The notes beneath the pieces were generated by a model, which worked only from the letters and a program-made list of their open reading frames with translations, made no database searches and was not told the DNA's origin. The position numbers and the translations under genes are program-made. This document shows, piece by piece, positions 23,414-29,723 of a DNA stretch of 59,377 nt (positions are counted from its first letter, which is position 1; each line of letters starts with the position of its first letter). The DNA is from Streptosporangium canum (GTDB lineage Bacteria; Actinomycetota; Actinomycetes; Streptosporangiales; Streptosporangiaceae): positions 1 through 59,377 of the forward strand of contig NZ_FOQY01000005.1 in the NCBI RefSeq assembly GCF_900113865.1, given 5' to 3'.

Positions 23414-23457
23414 AACCCCGTTCTAGGGCCCAGAAGGCCCCCCTGAGCGGGGTTTTT
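23414..23457. terminator. bidirectional terminator
   Basis: AACCCCG and CGGGGTT enclose an inner GGGCC/GGCCC hairpin, with TTTTT on the plus strand and an AT-rich flank on the other side. It can end plus-strand transcripts from the left and minus-strand transcripts from the right. Confidence 0.8.
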
Positions 23458-24094
23458 GTATTTTGGAGACCCGGCTACCAACCTTCTGCTAGAAGGCCGG
23501 CTACGGCCTCTACAGAGCGATCCCAGACTTGTACTTGGTCGGAGGAGGCAGGACCCTCGGGCTCGCGCGCAGGCGTATGTATGCACCCCCCCACACCCCC
23601 GCTGAGCAGGCGAGACCATGATCGTTGCGACCATGTGGCGCCCATGTTGAAAGAAGTAACAAAACCGCAGGTCAAGGCTTCTTTCTTCTCCATCACTGTG
23701 ACCTCACATCGCGCGCTGTTGAGCGCGCTCATCTCACTGCGCTTGCTCACGTCATCGCCCTTCGCTCTGTCTCGCCTTGCTGTGCCGTGCCCTAGTGCCC
23801 TGCCTTGTCTGTGCCCTGCCCGTGTCTCAGCGCCTTGTCCTGCCCTTCTCTAGCGCTGCATGTCGCTCTCTTCCTGCCTGCCTCCCCTTGTCCGCAGTTC
23901 GGCCCCTTTCGTGGAAGGGAAACCGCGCACACAAAGGCGTCCACATTCCGCAGATCAGCGCCTTATTCGCCCTTTCTGTTTGCCAACTTCCATCCTCTTG
24001 TGCCAAGCTACAGCCATGCCAAGCACGACCGGCCACCACGGCGGAAGGGCAAGGCAGACCGCCACCCGCAAGGGAGGCGGGGGAGAGGTAGCGA
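23458..24094. other. gene-free region, pyrimidine-rich on the plus strand
   Basis: No frame here reads as protein. From about 23740 to 23910 the plus strand is strongly C+T-rich, with loosely repeated TGCCCTGCC and CCTTGTC blocks. A GCGCGC-TGTTGA-GCGCGC hairpin lies at about 23713-23730. Two reverse copies of the operator-like motif flank the region (about 23473-23492 and 24095-24114), so a purine-rich minus-strand RNA could be made here. A replication origin is another possibility. Confidence 0.5.
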
Positions 24095-24114
24095 GAGTTA
24101 CCAACCTCCTGTAG
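24095..24114 (-). repeat. operator-like motif copy, minus strand, with possible promoter
   Basis: Read on the minus strand, CTACAGGAGGTTGGTAACTC is a good motif copy with TAACTC as possible -10 box. No start codon follows, so it is more likely an operator or promoter than a ribosome site. Confidence 0.6.
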
Positions 24115-24120
24115 AGTGGT

Positions 24121-24152
24121 GACCACGCCGAACAGGGCGGACCACGACGAAC
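24121..24152 (+). repeat. 13-bp direct repeat upstream of the RNA promoter
   Basis: GACCACGCCGAAC (24121-24133) and GACCACGACGAAC (24140-24152) differ at one base and start 19 bp apart. This is about two helical turns, as expected for an activator or initiator binding on one face. Confidence 0.55.
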
Positions 24153-24204
24153 CCGTCAGAGTGCGGGGGAGTGGCCCAACAGCCCAGATCGGCAAAGTCG
24201 GCCC

Positions 24205-24245
24205 TCAAACAAGAGGGTGGAACAATCGCTAGGGGTTGGTAAGAT
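24205..24245 (+). promoter_or_regulatory. promoter region of the structured RNA with two operator-like motifs
   Basis: Two motif copies stand in tandem: TCAAACAAGAGGGTGGAAC (24205-24223) and GCTAGGGGTTGGTAAGAT (24228-24245). TAAGAT (24240-24245) fits a -10 box, with a weak -35 box near 24217-24222. Transcription would begin near 24252, just where dense secondary structure starts. Confidence 0.6.
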
Positions 24246-24249
24246 CAGC

Positions 24250-24957
24250 CCCAGCAAGACCGAGACCGCCCAGCAAGACCGGGCGGCAGGCCGGAGAACC
24301 TTTCGGCCGGTGACCCTCTGAGCCTCCCGAGTGTGACGGGAGGCGACGGATCACGGCGACTCAAGCCGGGACCGTAAGCAGTTTGAGAACTTAAGAGCCC
24401 GGAGTCCGGGCAACACGCTGCGCCTAAGGCGCGCAATCCAGGCACTCGCTGTGCTTGCTGGCTTGTTGGATTGGCCAGTCGGGAAGCGAGGGGAAGGGTT
24501 GCGAACCCCTGGGAATGGCTGTTGCTGCTGAGATGCCGGGCCGGAGATTGAGCCTGAACCGAGCGTTAGGTATCGGTAGATGACTCGTCGGGAACAAAAG
24601 GCCCGTCCCCCCATTGCGGGACGGGAAATGGCTGGTGTTTGTCTGATCTAGGTCTGGGGTTACTTGCTACCTGCCCAGCAGATCGGCACCGTGGCCCGGC
24701 AACGTACTGCAAGGAAGGCCCGAAAGTTGGCCCCTTGCCCGCAATGCTTGGCGGTTAGGTGAGGCGGGATTCGTGAGAGTCCCGTGGTAATGGCAAGAGA
24801 TCTCGCCGTCGCTTAGGCGACGGTTATCACAAAAACTCGGTACGGGAGTGGTTTCCCGTGCCATCGCAAGAGGGTGACCCGCGATTGACGCTGAAGACGG
24901 TCCCGCGTTTGGGAGCCGTGAAAGTCTCCGCTGATTGCAGCGGGTTGCCTGCAAGAA
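24250..24957 (+). ncRNA. large structured RNA candidate (about 700 nt)
   Basis: No frame is coding, but the plus strand folds into a long series of perfect hairpins: CCGCCC/GGGCGG (about 24265), GGCCG/CGGCC (24291), CCTCCCG/CGGGAGG (24325), GCCCGG/CCGGGC (24396), GCGCC/GGCGC (24419), CAATCC/GGATTG enclosing GCAC/GTGC (24434-24473), CCCGTCC/GGGACGGG (24601), CGGGATTC/GAGTCCCG with a GUGA tetraloop (24765-24784), CGTCGC/GCGACG (24806), ACGGGA/TCCCGT (24842) and CCGCTG/CAGCGG (24929). A promoter precedes it. Size, tetraloops and location in a phage recall ornate RNAs such as GOLLD or ROOL, but I cannot confirm membership. It runs into the first leader element at 24958. Confidence 0.62.
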
Positions 24958-25026
24958 CCACCGCTTCGGCGGTGGCCTAGGGATCACATGGAAGGCCATG
25001 CGGTTCCTAGGTCACAACTGAGGGAG
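24958..25026 (+). promoter_or_regulatory. family A structured leader, copy 1
   Basis: Stem 1 is CCACCGC-TTCG-GCGGTGG. Stem 2 is closed by GGCCTAGG with CCTAGGTC and contains CATGG/CCATG. Then CACAACTGAGGGAG leads to ATG 25033. The same layout recurs four more times, with compensating changes in stem 2. Confidence 0.8.
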
Positions 25027-25032
25027 ATGGAC

Positions 25033-25341
25033 ATGATTCGCAAGATGGCAATGGCTCTGGGAATCGCGGCTGTGGCGTTCGCCGGAACGGCGGGCGTTGC
25101 ACATGCAGCCCCGACCAAGCCCGCCAAGCCGACTGTCGCCTATGCGGCCCACGGCAAGGTGAAGCAGGACGCCTACTGGGCGCTCAGCTACAACCACCCC
25201 GGCGTGATCGTCTGCGTCACGAAGGGCGACAAGACAGAGGCGGTCTACAAGGTCGCCAAGTACGCCGGGGCTCACAAGAAGCTCGGCTACTACTGGGGCG
25301 GCCGGGCCGCCAAGAAGTACGACCAGCTCTGCACCAAGTAG
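25033..25341 (+). CDS. small secreted protein
   Basis: ATG 25033 was preferred to 25027 for spacing from GAGGGAG; it gives 102 residues. A Sec signal peptide is clear: MIRKMAMALGIAAVAFAGTA, with cleavage expected after AHA near residue 25. The mature part is basic (Lys-rich), with two cysteines (VIVCVTKG and QLCTK), perhaps a disulphide. It is unlike any structural gene and follows the structured RNA. Expression from the prophage could modify the host surface or exclude other phages, which is speculation. Confidence 0.75.
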   Translation: MIRKMAMALGIAAVAFAGTAGVAHAAPTKPAKPTVAYAAHGKVKQDAYWALSYNHPGVIVCVTKGDKTEAVYKVAKYAGAHKKLGYYWGGRAAKKYDQLCTK

Positions 25342-25348
25342 AGCTGGA

Positions 25349-25410
25349 CACCGCTTCGGCGGTGGTCTTGGGACCACACGAGTGTGTGGTCCTCAGATCA
25401 CAACTGGAGG
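25349..25410 (+). promoter_or_regulatory. family A structured leader, copy 2
   Basis: CACCGC-TTCG-GCGGTG, then a stem closed by GGTC/GATC with a 9-bp apical helix GGACCACAC/GTGTGGTCC, then CACAACTGGAGG before ATG 25416. The apical sequence differs completely from the other copies but still pairs. Confidence 0.82.
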
Positions 25411-25415
25411 TTCGC

Positions 25416-25688
25416 ATGAGCAGGTTTGAGCCGATCAACCGCAGGCCCCTCAACGGTGGATGGCAGCACCTCTACCGCTTCGACAATGGCTTCGGTGCGT
25501 CCGTCGTGAACCACTCGTTCAGCTACGGCACGGAGCTTGCGGTCCTGAAGTGGGACGGCGCCGACTACGAACTGACCTACGACACCCCGATCGCTGGTGA
25601 CGTGATCGGGCACCTGTCCGAGGACGGCGTCGAGTCCCTGCTGGAGCGCATCTCGTCCCTCACCAGCAACGGCCATGCACCGATCTAA
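25416..25688 (+). CDS. phage protein of unknown function
   Basis: A 90-residue protein (MSRFEPINRRPLNGGWQHLY...) from ATG 25416, six bases after GGAGG. It looks alpha/beta (NGFGASVVNHSFSYGTELAV, then GDVIGHLSEDGVESLLERI). No domain recognised. An operator-like motif overlaps its stop codon. Confidence 0.75.
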   Translation: MSRFEPINRRPLNGGWQHLYRFDNGFGASVVNHSFSYGTELAVLKWDGADYELTYDTPIAGDVIGHLSEDGVESLLERISSLTSNGHAPI

Positions 25689-25700
25689 GAGGTTGGTAAC
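25684..25700 (+). repeat. operator-like motif copy between cassette genes
   Basis: CTAAGAGGTTGGTAACAC lies over the stop codon of the preceding gene and runs directly into the third family A leader. It is not near a start codon, so it is more likely a protein-binding site. Confidence 0.65.
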
Positions 25701-25761
25701 ACCGCTTCGGCGGTGGTCTTGGGGCCCGCAATTGGGCGGGCCCTTGGATCACAACTGGAGG
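25700..25761 (+). promoter_or_regulatory. family A structured leader, copy 3
   Basis: CACCGC-TTCG-GCGGTG, a closing GGTC/GATC helix, an apical GGGCCCGC/GCGGGCCC helix, then CACAACTGGAGG before ATG 25766. Confidence 0.82.
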
Positions 25762-25765
25762 AACC

Positions 25766-26110
25766 ATGCTGATCCCTGACCCCGTGACGCTCACCCGCAT
25801 TGTGGACGGCTTCATCACCGGCGTCACGTCCGAAGAGGAGTGCCTTGCCGACCTGACCGCGTACTGCAAGGGGGAGTGGCCTCCCGGCTCCTACCTCGCC
25901 GAGGGTCGCGACCGTCTGGAGTGGATCGGTCGCACCGACTCTGATGGCCAGAAGCTCTTTATCGGCCAGCGGGTGATGGTCAAGGGCTTGGGCTTCGCTC
26001 GGGTGGGCGGTCGCTGTGACATCACGGGTGGTGCCCTGGTCAAGCTTGACCAGGACGCTTCGACGGGCGGCTACAGGGCCGTGGACACCGAACTCATCTG
26101 GGCTGGCTAG
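25766..26110 (+). CDS. phage protein of unknown function
   Basis: A 114-residue protein from ATG 25766 (MLIPDPVTLTRIVDGFITGV...). The second half is beta-rich and may be an SH3-like or beta-barrel fold (LFIGQRVMVKGLGFARVGG, GALVKLDQD, YRAVDTELIWAG). No family recognised. Third of the five genes with family A leaders. Confidence 0.75.
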   Translation: MLIPDPVTLTRIVDGFITGVTSEEECLADLTAYCKGEWPPGSYLAEGRDRLEWIGRTDSDGQKLFIGQRVMVKGLGFARVGGRCDITGGALVKLDQDASTGGYRAVDTELIWAG

Positions 26111-26119
26111 CAGATACAG

Positions 26120-26184
26120 CACCGCTTCGGCGGTGATCACGGGATCACGTGGATGGCACGTGGTCCTTTGGTCACAACTGGAGG
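26120..26184 (+). promoter_or_regulatory. family A structured leader, copy 4
   Basis: CACCGC-TTCG-GCGGTG, closing GATC/GGTC (the reverse of copies 2 and 3), apical GGATCACGTG/CACGTGGTCC, then CACAACTGGAGG before ATG 26194. Confidence 0.82.
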
Positions 26185-26193
26185 GATGTGCGC

Positions 26194-26475
26194 ATGGCAG
26201 CGGAACCCAACTACAGGGAGATGGCCAAGATCAGCCTGGAGCTTCCCGATTGGAAGAGTAGCCAGGCTTTCGTACTCAGTGAGCAGGCGTGCGCCTACGT
26301 CTGGGGTTTCCAGGACGCCTCGGGTGAGCCCAAGAACTCCGATGAGGCATGGGACTTCAGCATGGCCTACTGGGCTCACGCGTTGGACTTCCTCAGCGAG
26401 AAGAGTCCCGTCCGGATCAGCATCCCCAAGGCGTTCAAGGTCTGGCGAGAGACCGGCGAGATCAAGGACAGGTAG
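26194..26475 (+). CDS. phage protein of unknown function
   Basis: A 93-residue protein from ATG 26194. It is mostly helical with many aromatic residues (CAYVWGFQDASG, SDEAWDFSMAYWAHALDFL) and ends in a basic helix (IPKAFKVWRETGEIKDR). No domain recognised. Confidence 0.74.
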   Translation: MAAEPNYREMAKISLELPDWKSSQAFVLSEQACAYVWGFQDASGEPKNSDEAWDFSMAYWAHALDFLSEKSPVRISIPKAFKVWRETGEIKDR

Positions 26476-26513
26476 TCCCCGGCCGGCCTTGGGATACACG
26501 TGCCCAGGCACGT

Positions 26514-26578
26514 CACCGCTTCGGCGGTGGTCACAGGGTCGCGTCGAAGGGACGCGGCCCCTTGGCCACAACCGGAGG
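26514..26578 (+). promoter_or_regulatory. family A structured leader, copy 5
   Basis: CACCGC-TTCG-GCGGTG, closing GGTC/GGCC, apical GGGTCGCGTC/GACGCGGCCC (one G-U pair), then CACAACCGGAGG before ATG 26585. Confidence 0.82.
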
Positions 26579-26584
26579 ACCGGC

Positions 26585-26785
26585 ATGTTCAAAGAGCTGA
26601 CGGATTCGGAGCTTCAGGAGCTGGGCCGGGCACTCACCGCGGCTTTGCTCAAGCTTGCGGAGGCCCACCACAGCCCCGCCTTCGGGTGGACGTCCAAAGC
26701 GGCTAGTGCGACATGGTCCGAGCTACTCGTCCTGGACTACCAGGTCGAGATGGCGATCGAGTTCTACAACGGGAGTGAGAAATGA
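26585..26785 (+). CDS. small phage protein of unknown function
   Basis: A 66-residue helical protein (MFKELTDSELQELGRALTAA...) behind the last family A leader. It shares a stop/start overlap with the next gene, so the two are probably co-translated. No domain recognised. Confidence 0.72.
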   Translation: MFKELTDSELQELGRALTAALLKLAEAHHSPAFGWTSKAASATWSELLVLDYQVEMAIEFYNGSEK

Positions 26786-27036
26786 TCGACTTCAGCTACA
26801 GCGCGTACTCATATGAGTATGGCCTCAAGATGCTCAGCGGCCTCGGTGAGCTAAAGGGTCTAACCCTGCGCAAGGTCGAGCAGGTCGGATCGACCGAATG
26901 GGAGACGCACGAGGCATATGCGGTCCTCGGGGACCACGCCATTCTCGTTGGCTCGTCCTGGGACGAATGGTCCGCGTTCTCCAGGATCGAGGAGTGGTAC
27001 CACAACCAGGAGAACTACTACCAGGCATTCGTCTAG
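26782..27036 (+). CDS. phage protein of unknown function
   Basis: An 84-residue acidic protein from ATG 26782, overlapping the previous stop codon. It begins with a tyrosine-rich stretch (FSYSAYSYEYG) and ends WYHNQENYYQAFV. No domain recognised. A terminator follows within 10 bp. Confidence 0.74.
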   Translation: MIDFSYSAYSYEYGLKMLSGLGELKGLTLRKVEQVGSTEWETHEAYAVLGDHAILVGSSWDEWSAFSRIEEWYHNQENYYQAFV

Positions 27037-27044
27037 CAGTCCGC

Positions 27045-27062
27045 AGAGGGCCCCTCTTTTTT
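27045..27062 (+). terminator. short terminator
   Basis: AGAGG and CCTCT pair across three bases and run into six T. The stem is short but the T-run and position after a stop codon fit a terminator. Confidence 0.65.
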
Positions 27063-27100
27063 GCCCTCAACTAAGAGGTTGGTACAAAGAGATTGGAAAC
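27060..27100 (+). promoter_or_regulatory. promoter with operator-like motif, followed by a second motif copy
   Basis: TTTGCC (27060-27065), 17 bp and TACAAA (27083-27088) make a plausible promoter, with AACTAAGAGGTTGG in the spacer. A second copy (AAAGAGATTGGAAAC, 27086-27100) sits before GTG 27104, where it can also act as ribosome site. This is the clearest case of promoter-type and start-type copies side by side. Confidence 0.65.
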
Positions 27101-27103
27101 GCA

Positions 27104-27310
27104 GTGAGCACGTACAAGCAAATGGTCGAAAAGCCCTGCGGGTGTCGGGTGAATGTCAACGACTACGGCGATTACCAGTCGATCGCCGGGTTCGCCAAGT
27201 GGTGCGATCAGGCCAAGGAGCTGATCTCTCAGCTCGCGGCGGTTGGTGGCAGGCGTCGGTGTGTGGCGGACATTGCCGACGAGATCAACGCACACGTGCT
27301 GTTCGCCTGA
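27104..27310 (+). CDS. small phage protein of unknown function
   Basis: A 68-residue protein from GTG 27104 with three Cys in a possible metal site (EKPCGCRVNVNDYGD, then FAKWCDQAKEL) and a further Cys near 54. No domain recognised. A branched RNA element follows. Confidence 0.68.
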   Translation: MSTYKQMVEKPCGCRVNVNDYGDYQSIAGFAKWCDQAKELISQLAAVGGRRRCVADIADEINAHVLFA

Positions 27311-27316
27311 TAGGCG

Positions 27317-27366
27317 GTCCCTAGCCCTCTGACCAGGGAGTAAGCGCTTCAAACGCGCCTAGGGAC
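27317..27366 (+). promoter_or_regulatory. three-way-junction RNA element with a T-arm-like hairpin
   Basis: GTCCCTAG (27317-27324) pairs with CTAGGGAC (27359-27366). Inside are two hairpins: CCCT-CTGACC-AGGG and GCGC-TTCAAAC-GCGC. The second has the seven-base loop TTCAAAC, which fits the tRNA T-loop consensus TTCRANY, and directly abuts the closing stem as a T-arm abuts an acceptor stem. The 3' side continues ACCCA. It precedes the 27408 gene by about 40 bp. Confidence 0.6.
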
Positions 27367-27407
27367 ACCCATTACGGATTCAACCCCCGCCGAAGAAAGG
27401 CATTGCT

Positions 27408-27992
27408 ATGCCCATCGACATTAACCCCGATGCGGCTATCCGAGAGGGCTACGTACGGAACATCCTCAAGGTTTGGGATTCCGCCACAACCGATCAGATG
27501 GCACGCGGAATGAACTGGTATCGCACCGCAAACCAGCTTGCGGAAATGATTTCCGATGGCAATGTGAATGCGGGTGCGGGCGTTATCGCTGCCCTTTCGG
27601 CCAACAAGTCGTGGGGCGAGAACGTCAAACTCGCGACTCGGGCATTTGCTAATGGTGAGCCCACTGGACATGTGGGTGACGCCATTAGAAAGGCCGCTCG
27701 GATTATGTCGGGCGAGTCTCCGGAATTGGTCCTACCGATGGATTCCAAGACGGGGCATTTCTACCGGTGCATTGCTGACCCGACCGATGCGGATGCGATC
27801 TGCATTGACCGCCATGCCCATGACGTTGCCGTGGGTGAGAGGTACGGGAGTGCTGATCGGGGCCTGGGCTCTAAGAACCGCTATGCGCTTCTGGCGCACG
27901 TTTACCGAGAGGCCGCACAGCGCCTCGGAATGCTTCCCCAGGTCGTGCAGGCCGTGACCTGGGTTGTCTGGATCGAAAGCAAGGGGAACTGA
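27408..27992 (+). CDS. phage protein of a family resembling helical DNA-repair enzymes
   Basis: A 194-residue protein from ATG 27408 behind GAAAGG. Conserved-looking blocks are GVIAALSANKSWGENVKLAT, ELVLPMDSKTGHFYRCIADP, DAICIDRHAHDVAVG and VVQAVTWVVWIE. I recognise this layout from actinobacteriophage genomes. The block K-T-x2-FY...CIDRHA recalls the K/D arrangement of helix-hairpin-helix glycosylases, but that link is weak. Function unknown. Confidence 0.7.
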   Translation: MPIDINPDAAIREGYVRNILKVWDSATTDQMARGMNWYRTANQLAEMISDGNVNAGAGVIAALSANKSWGENVKLATRAFANGEPTGHVGDAIRKAARIMSGESPELVLPMDSKTGHFYRCIADPTDADAICIDRHAHDVAVGERYGSADRGLGSKNRYALLAHVYREAAQRLGMLPQVVQAVTWVVWIESKGN

Positions 27993-27993
27993 A

Positions 27994-28233
27994 ATGCGCA
28001 CTGCTACCGCCCGCCCTATCCACGTAATCGCGTCGGACATTCGGGCTGAGTGGAAGAAGGTCTACTTCGGCGCGGTGCCTTACCTGGAGGCGATGGAGGA
28101 GCTGAAGGAGGTCACGGATATGTACTACGCCGACAGTGCGGATTCCATCATCCGCTACTTCCTGTCCAACGCCTCCACGTTCCGTGGTCCGCGTGCCAAG
28201 GAAATCAAGGCCGAACTGAAGGCATTGATCTAA
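27994..28233 (+). CDS. small phage protein of unknown function
   Basis: A 79-residue protein from ATG 27994, directly after the previous stop codon. It is mostly helical (VIASDIRAEWKKVYFGAVPY, then a second amphipathic helix) and resembles small phage proteins of unknown role. It ends in a Lys-rich helix. Confidence 0.72.
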   Translation: MRTATARPIHVIASDIRAEWKKVYFGAVPYLEAMEELKEVTDMYYADSADSIIRYFLSNASTFRGPRAKEIKAELKALI

Positions 28234-28249
28234 AACAAGGCGGTCTGAA

Positions 28250-28402
28250 ATGACGTGCGACATCTTCATGTGCGAAGACGAGGCAGCGTTTAAGACAGAG
28301 ATCCGGGCCAGCGAATGGGCCGGGACTTACCAGATCTGCGCCCCGCATGCGACGGGCGAAAGGCGCGTCGCCGGAACGATTCTCAGCGCCGAAAAGATCT
28401 GA
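28250..28402 (+). CDS. 50-residue Cys/His-containing protein
   Basis: ATG 28250, with AAGG about 12 bases upstream, opens a 50-codon frame (MTCDIFMCEDEAAFKTEIRA...) with C3, C8, C30 and H33, a possible zinc site. It fills the gap between two confident genes in the same direction. Its size makes it easy to overlook. Confidence 0.62.
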   Translation: MTCDIFMCEDEAAFKTEIRASEWAGTYQICAPHATGERRVAGTILSAEKI

Positions 28403-28416
28403 TCGGAAAGGCCGTA

Positions 28417-28599
28417 GTGAACTACAAGCGGTGCGAATGGGCGTTCTGCAATCACAAAGCGCGCTGGCACCTGTCCCGTAAGAAGCCTACCGGAGGTACT
28501 CGGGAAGCCGAGTTCTGCACGGGGCACGCGGTGGACGCCATGTCATATCCCGAATGCATATGGGAGCGCTTCGAGCGCATCAAGGAGGACGCGGAATGA
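28417..28599 (+). CDS. small zinc-finger-like protein
   Basis: GTG 28417, with GGAAAGG upstream, gives 60 residues. The pattern C-x4-C-x2-H...H...C-x2-H (KRCEWAFCNHKARWHLS, EAEFCTGHA) suggests a single zinc-binding fold. It overlaps the next start codon. Confidence 0.7.
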   Translation: MNYKRCEWAFCNHKARWHLSRKKPTGGTREAEFCTGHAVDAMSYPECIWERFERIKEDAE

Positions 28600-28793
28600 C
28601 CGATACGAGATTTTCCGAGTACGAGATTCGGATGCTATTCACTCGCCGGGTCACCTCGATCCCTCTGTTTGCGTGGGGCCGGGAGGCTGCGATTGCGGAA
28701 GCCCGCCGTGTGATGACGAGCTTGAACGGGATCACCTTCGCGCTTTACCACAACAACAAGCTGATCTTCTGCGACTGGGAGGACGAGGAATGA
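28596..28793 (+). CDS. small phage protein of unknown function
   Basis: A 65-residue protein from ATG 28596 (ATGA overlap with the previous gene). It is alpha/beta (SEYEIRMLFTRRVTSIPLF, then ITFALYHNNKLIFCDWEDEE). No domain recognised. Confidence 0.72.
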   Translation: MTDTRFSEYEIRMLFTRRVTSIPLFAWGREAAIAEARRVMTSLNGITFALYHNNKLIFCDWEDEE

Positions 28794-29056
28794 GCGTCAT
28801 GAGCACGCTGGATCTGCTGATCAAAGAGAAGCTAGGGGAATTCAGAATGAGCACTGAAGACGCGCTGTCACTGGTACTCAACCGCATCCAGGACGTCGTA
28901 TACAGCGACACCTGGGGCGGAGTATTCAACTGCGCCACCTGCGGTGAGCAGGTTTACGGGATCGACGACGGCGACTGGCTCGAATGCATCGTGAACAACG
29001 CATTCAACCACAAGTGCAAGTCGGTTGAGGTGCTCGCCCCCATGGGCCGTAGCTGA
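28790..29056 (+). CDS. phage protein with a CxxC motif
   Basis: An 88-residue protein from ATG 28790 (overlapping the previous stop codon). After a helical N-terminus it has FNCATCGEQVYGIDDGDWLE, then a distal C...H...C (ECIVNNAFNHKCKS), a likely zinc site. A family B leader follows its stop codon. Confidence 0.72.
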   Translation: MSVMSTLDLLIKEKLGEFRMSTEDALSLVLNRIQDVVYSDTWGGVFNCATCGEQVYGIDDGDWLECIVNNAFNHKCKSVEVLAPMGRS

Positions 29057-29060
29057 ACGG

Positions 29061-29126
29061 AAGGTTGGGTCTGGCGGCCCTCGGGCCGCTTTACCGAGCA
29101 ATCCGCTCATTCGAGAAAGGCTTGAG
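29061..29126 (+). promoter_or_regulatory. family B structured leader, copy 1
   Basis: GGTTGGGTCTGG, hairpin GCGGCC-CTCG-GGCCGC, TTTACC, hairpin GAGC-AATCC-GCTC, then GAGAAAGG before the ATG of the ArdA-like gene. Confidence 0.75.
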
Positions 29127-29654
29127 ATGCTTCTTTCTTCTCTCACCGGTATGTCCACCATCTCGGTCCACTACTGGAACCTCAGCGCGTACAACTCGGG
29201 TGTTCTGATCGGCGGCTGGATCAACCTCGACGAGTGTGAAGACTTCGACGAGTTCCAGGCCAAGGTCTCGAAGGCCACCTTGGGCGCTGAGGAAGTTGTC
29301 ATGGGCGACTACGAGAGCGACCACGGCGTTTCGTTCTCTGAGTACGAGAGCTTTGAGAAGGTCTGGGAAGTGCACGAGGCGCTTTGCGAGATCAGCGAAG
29401 GCGACCGCGACGCATTCACTGACTATCTCGCGCACATCGGCGGGATAGAGCACCTGGATGAGGCGCTCAGAAGCTGGCAGGACGCGTTCTGCGGGAACTT
29501 TAAGTCCATTGAGGACTACGCCTGGCATTACGCCGAGGAAATCTACCCGGAGCTGGCTAACTGCCCCCCTGGTTTCAGGATTCAGGTGGACACCATCTCG
29601 TGGGAGCAGGACCACTGGATTTCCTCCGAGGGTAACGTCTTCCGCTCCATCTAG
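29127..29654 (+). CDS. ardA: antirestriction protein, ArdA-like
   Basis: A 175-residue acidic protein from ATG 29127. The ArdA signature is visible as LSAYNSGVLIGGWINLDECE. Later blocks fit the three-domain ArdA layout (EEVVMGDYESDHGV; SWQDAFCGNFKSIEDYAWHY with a Y/F-x-S motif). ArdA mimics B-form DNA and blocks type I restriction enzymes. The length is normal for the family. It lies between two family B leaders, among small genes that may also act on host defences. Confidence 0.85.
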   Translation: MLLSSLTGMSTISVHYWNLSAYNSGVLIGGWINLDECEDFDEFQAKVSKATLGAEEVVMGDYESDHGVSFSEYESFEKVWEVHEALCEISEGDRDAFTDYLAHIGGIEHLDEALRSWQDAFCGNFKSIEDYAWHYAEEIYPELANCPPGFRIQVDTISWEQDHWISSEGNVFRSI

Positions 29655-29656
29655 CC

Positions 29657-29723
29657 CGTTTGGGATTGGCGGCCCTCGGGCCGCTTTTCCGAGACTGGCT
29701 GGTCTCATGACGGAGGGAATGTG
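29657..29723 (+). promoter_or_regulatory. family B structured leader, copy 2
   Basis: TTTGGGATTGG, hairpin GCGGCC-CTCG-GGCCGC, TTTTCC, hairpin GAGAC-TGGCTG-GTCTC, then GGAGGG before the next gene. The second stem differs in sequence from copy 1 but pairs. Confidence 0.75.

Noticed and set aside
23740..23910. CRISPR-like array
   Set aside because: The pyrimidine-rich repeats are irregular in spacing and sequence, with no constant repeat and spacer lengths and no cas genes.
23827..24195. Minus-strand 122-codon frame in the gene-free region
   Set aside because: No ribosome site, low-complexity composition and no family resemblance; a non-coding interpretation is better.
24490..24520. Possible tRNA T-arm (GGGTTGCGAACCC)
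   Set aside because: The loop does not fit TTCRANY and no acceptor or anticodon arm can be built around it. No complete tRNA was found anywhere in the window.
24250..24957. Group I or group II intron
   Set aside because: No interrupted exon flanks it and I see no convincing core (P7/P3 or domain V) sequences.
24351..24999. Several frames of 66-110 codons within the structured RNA
   Set aside because: Frames are on the minus strand, short, not protein-like and cross perfect hairpins.
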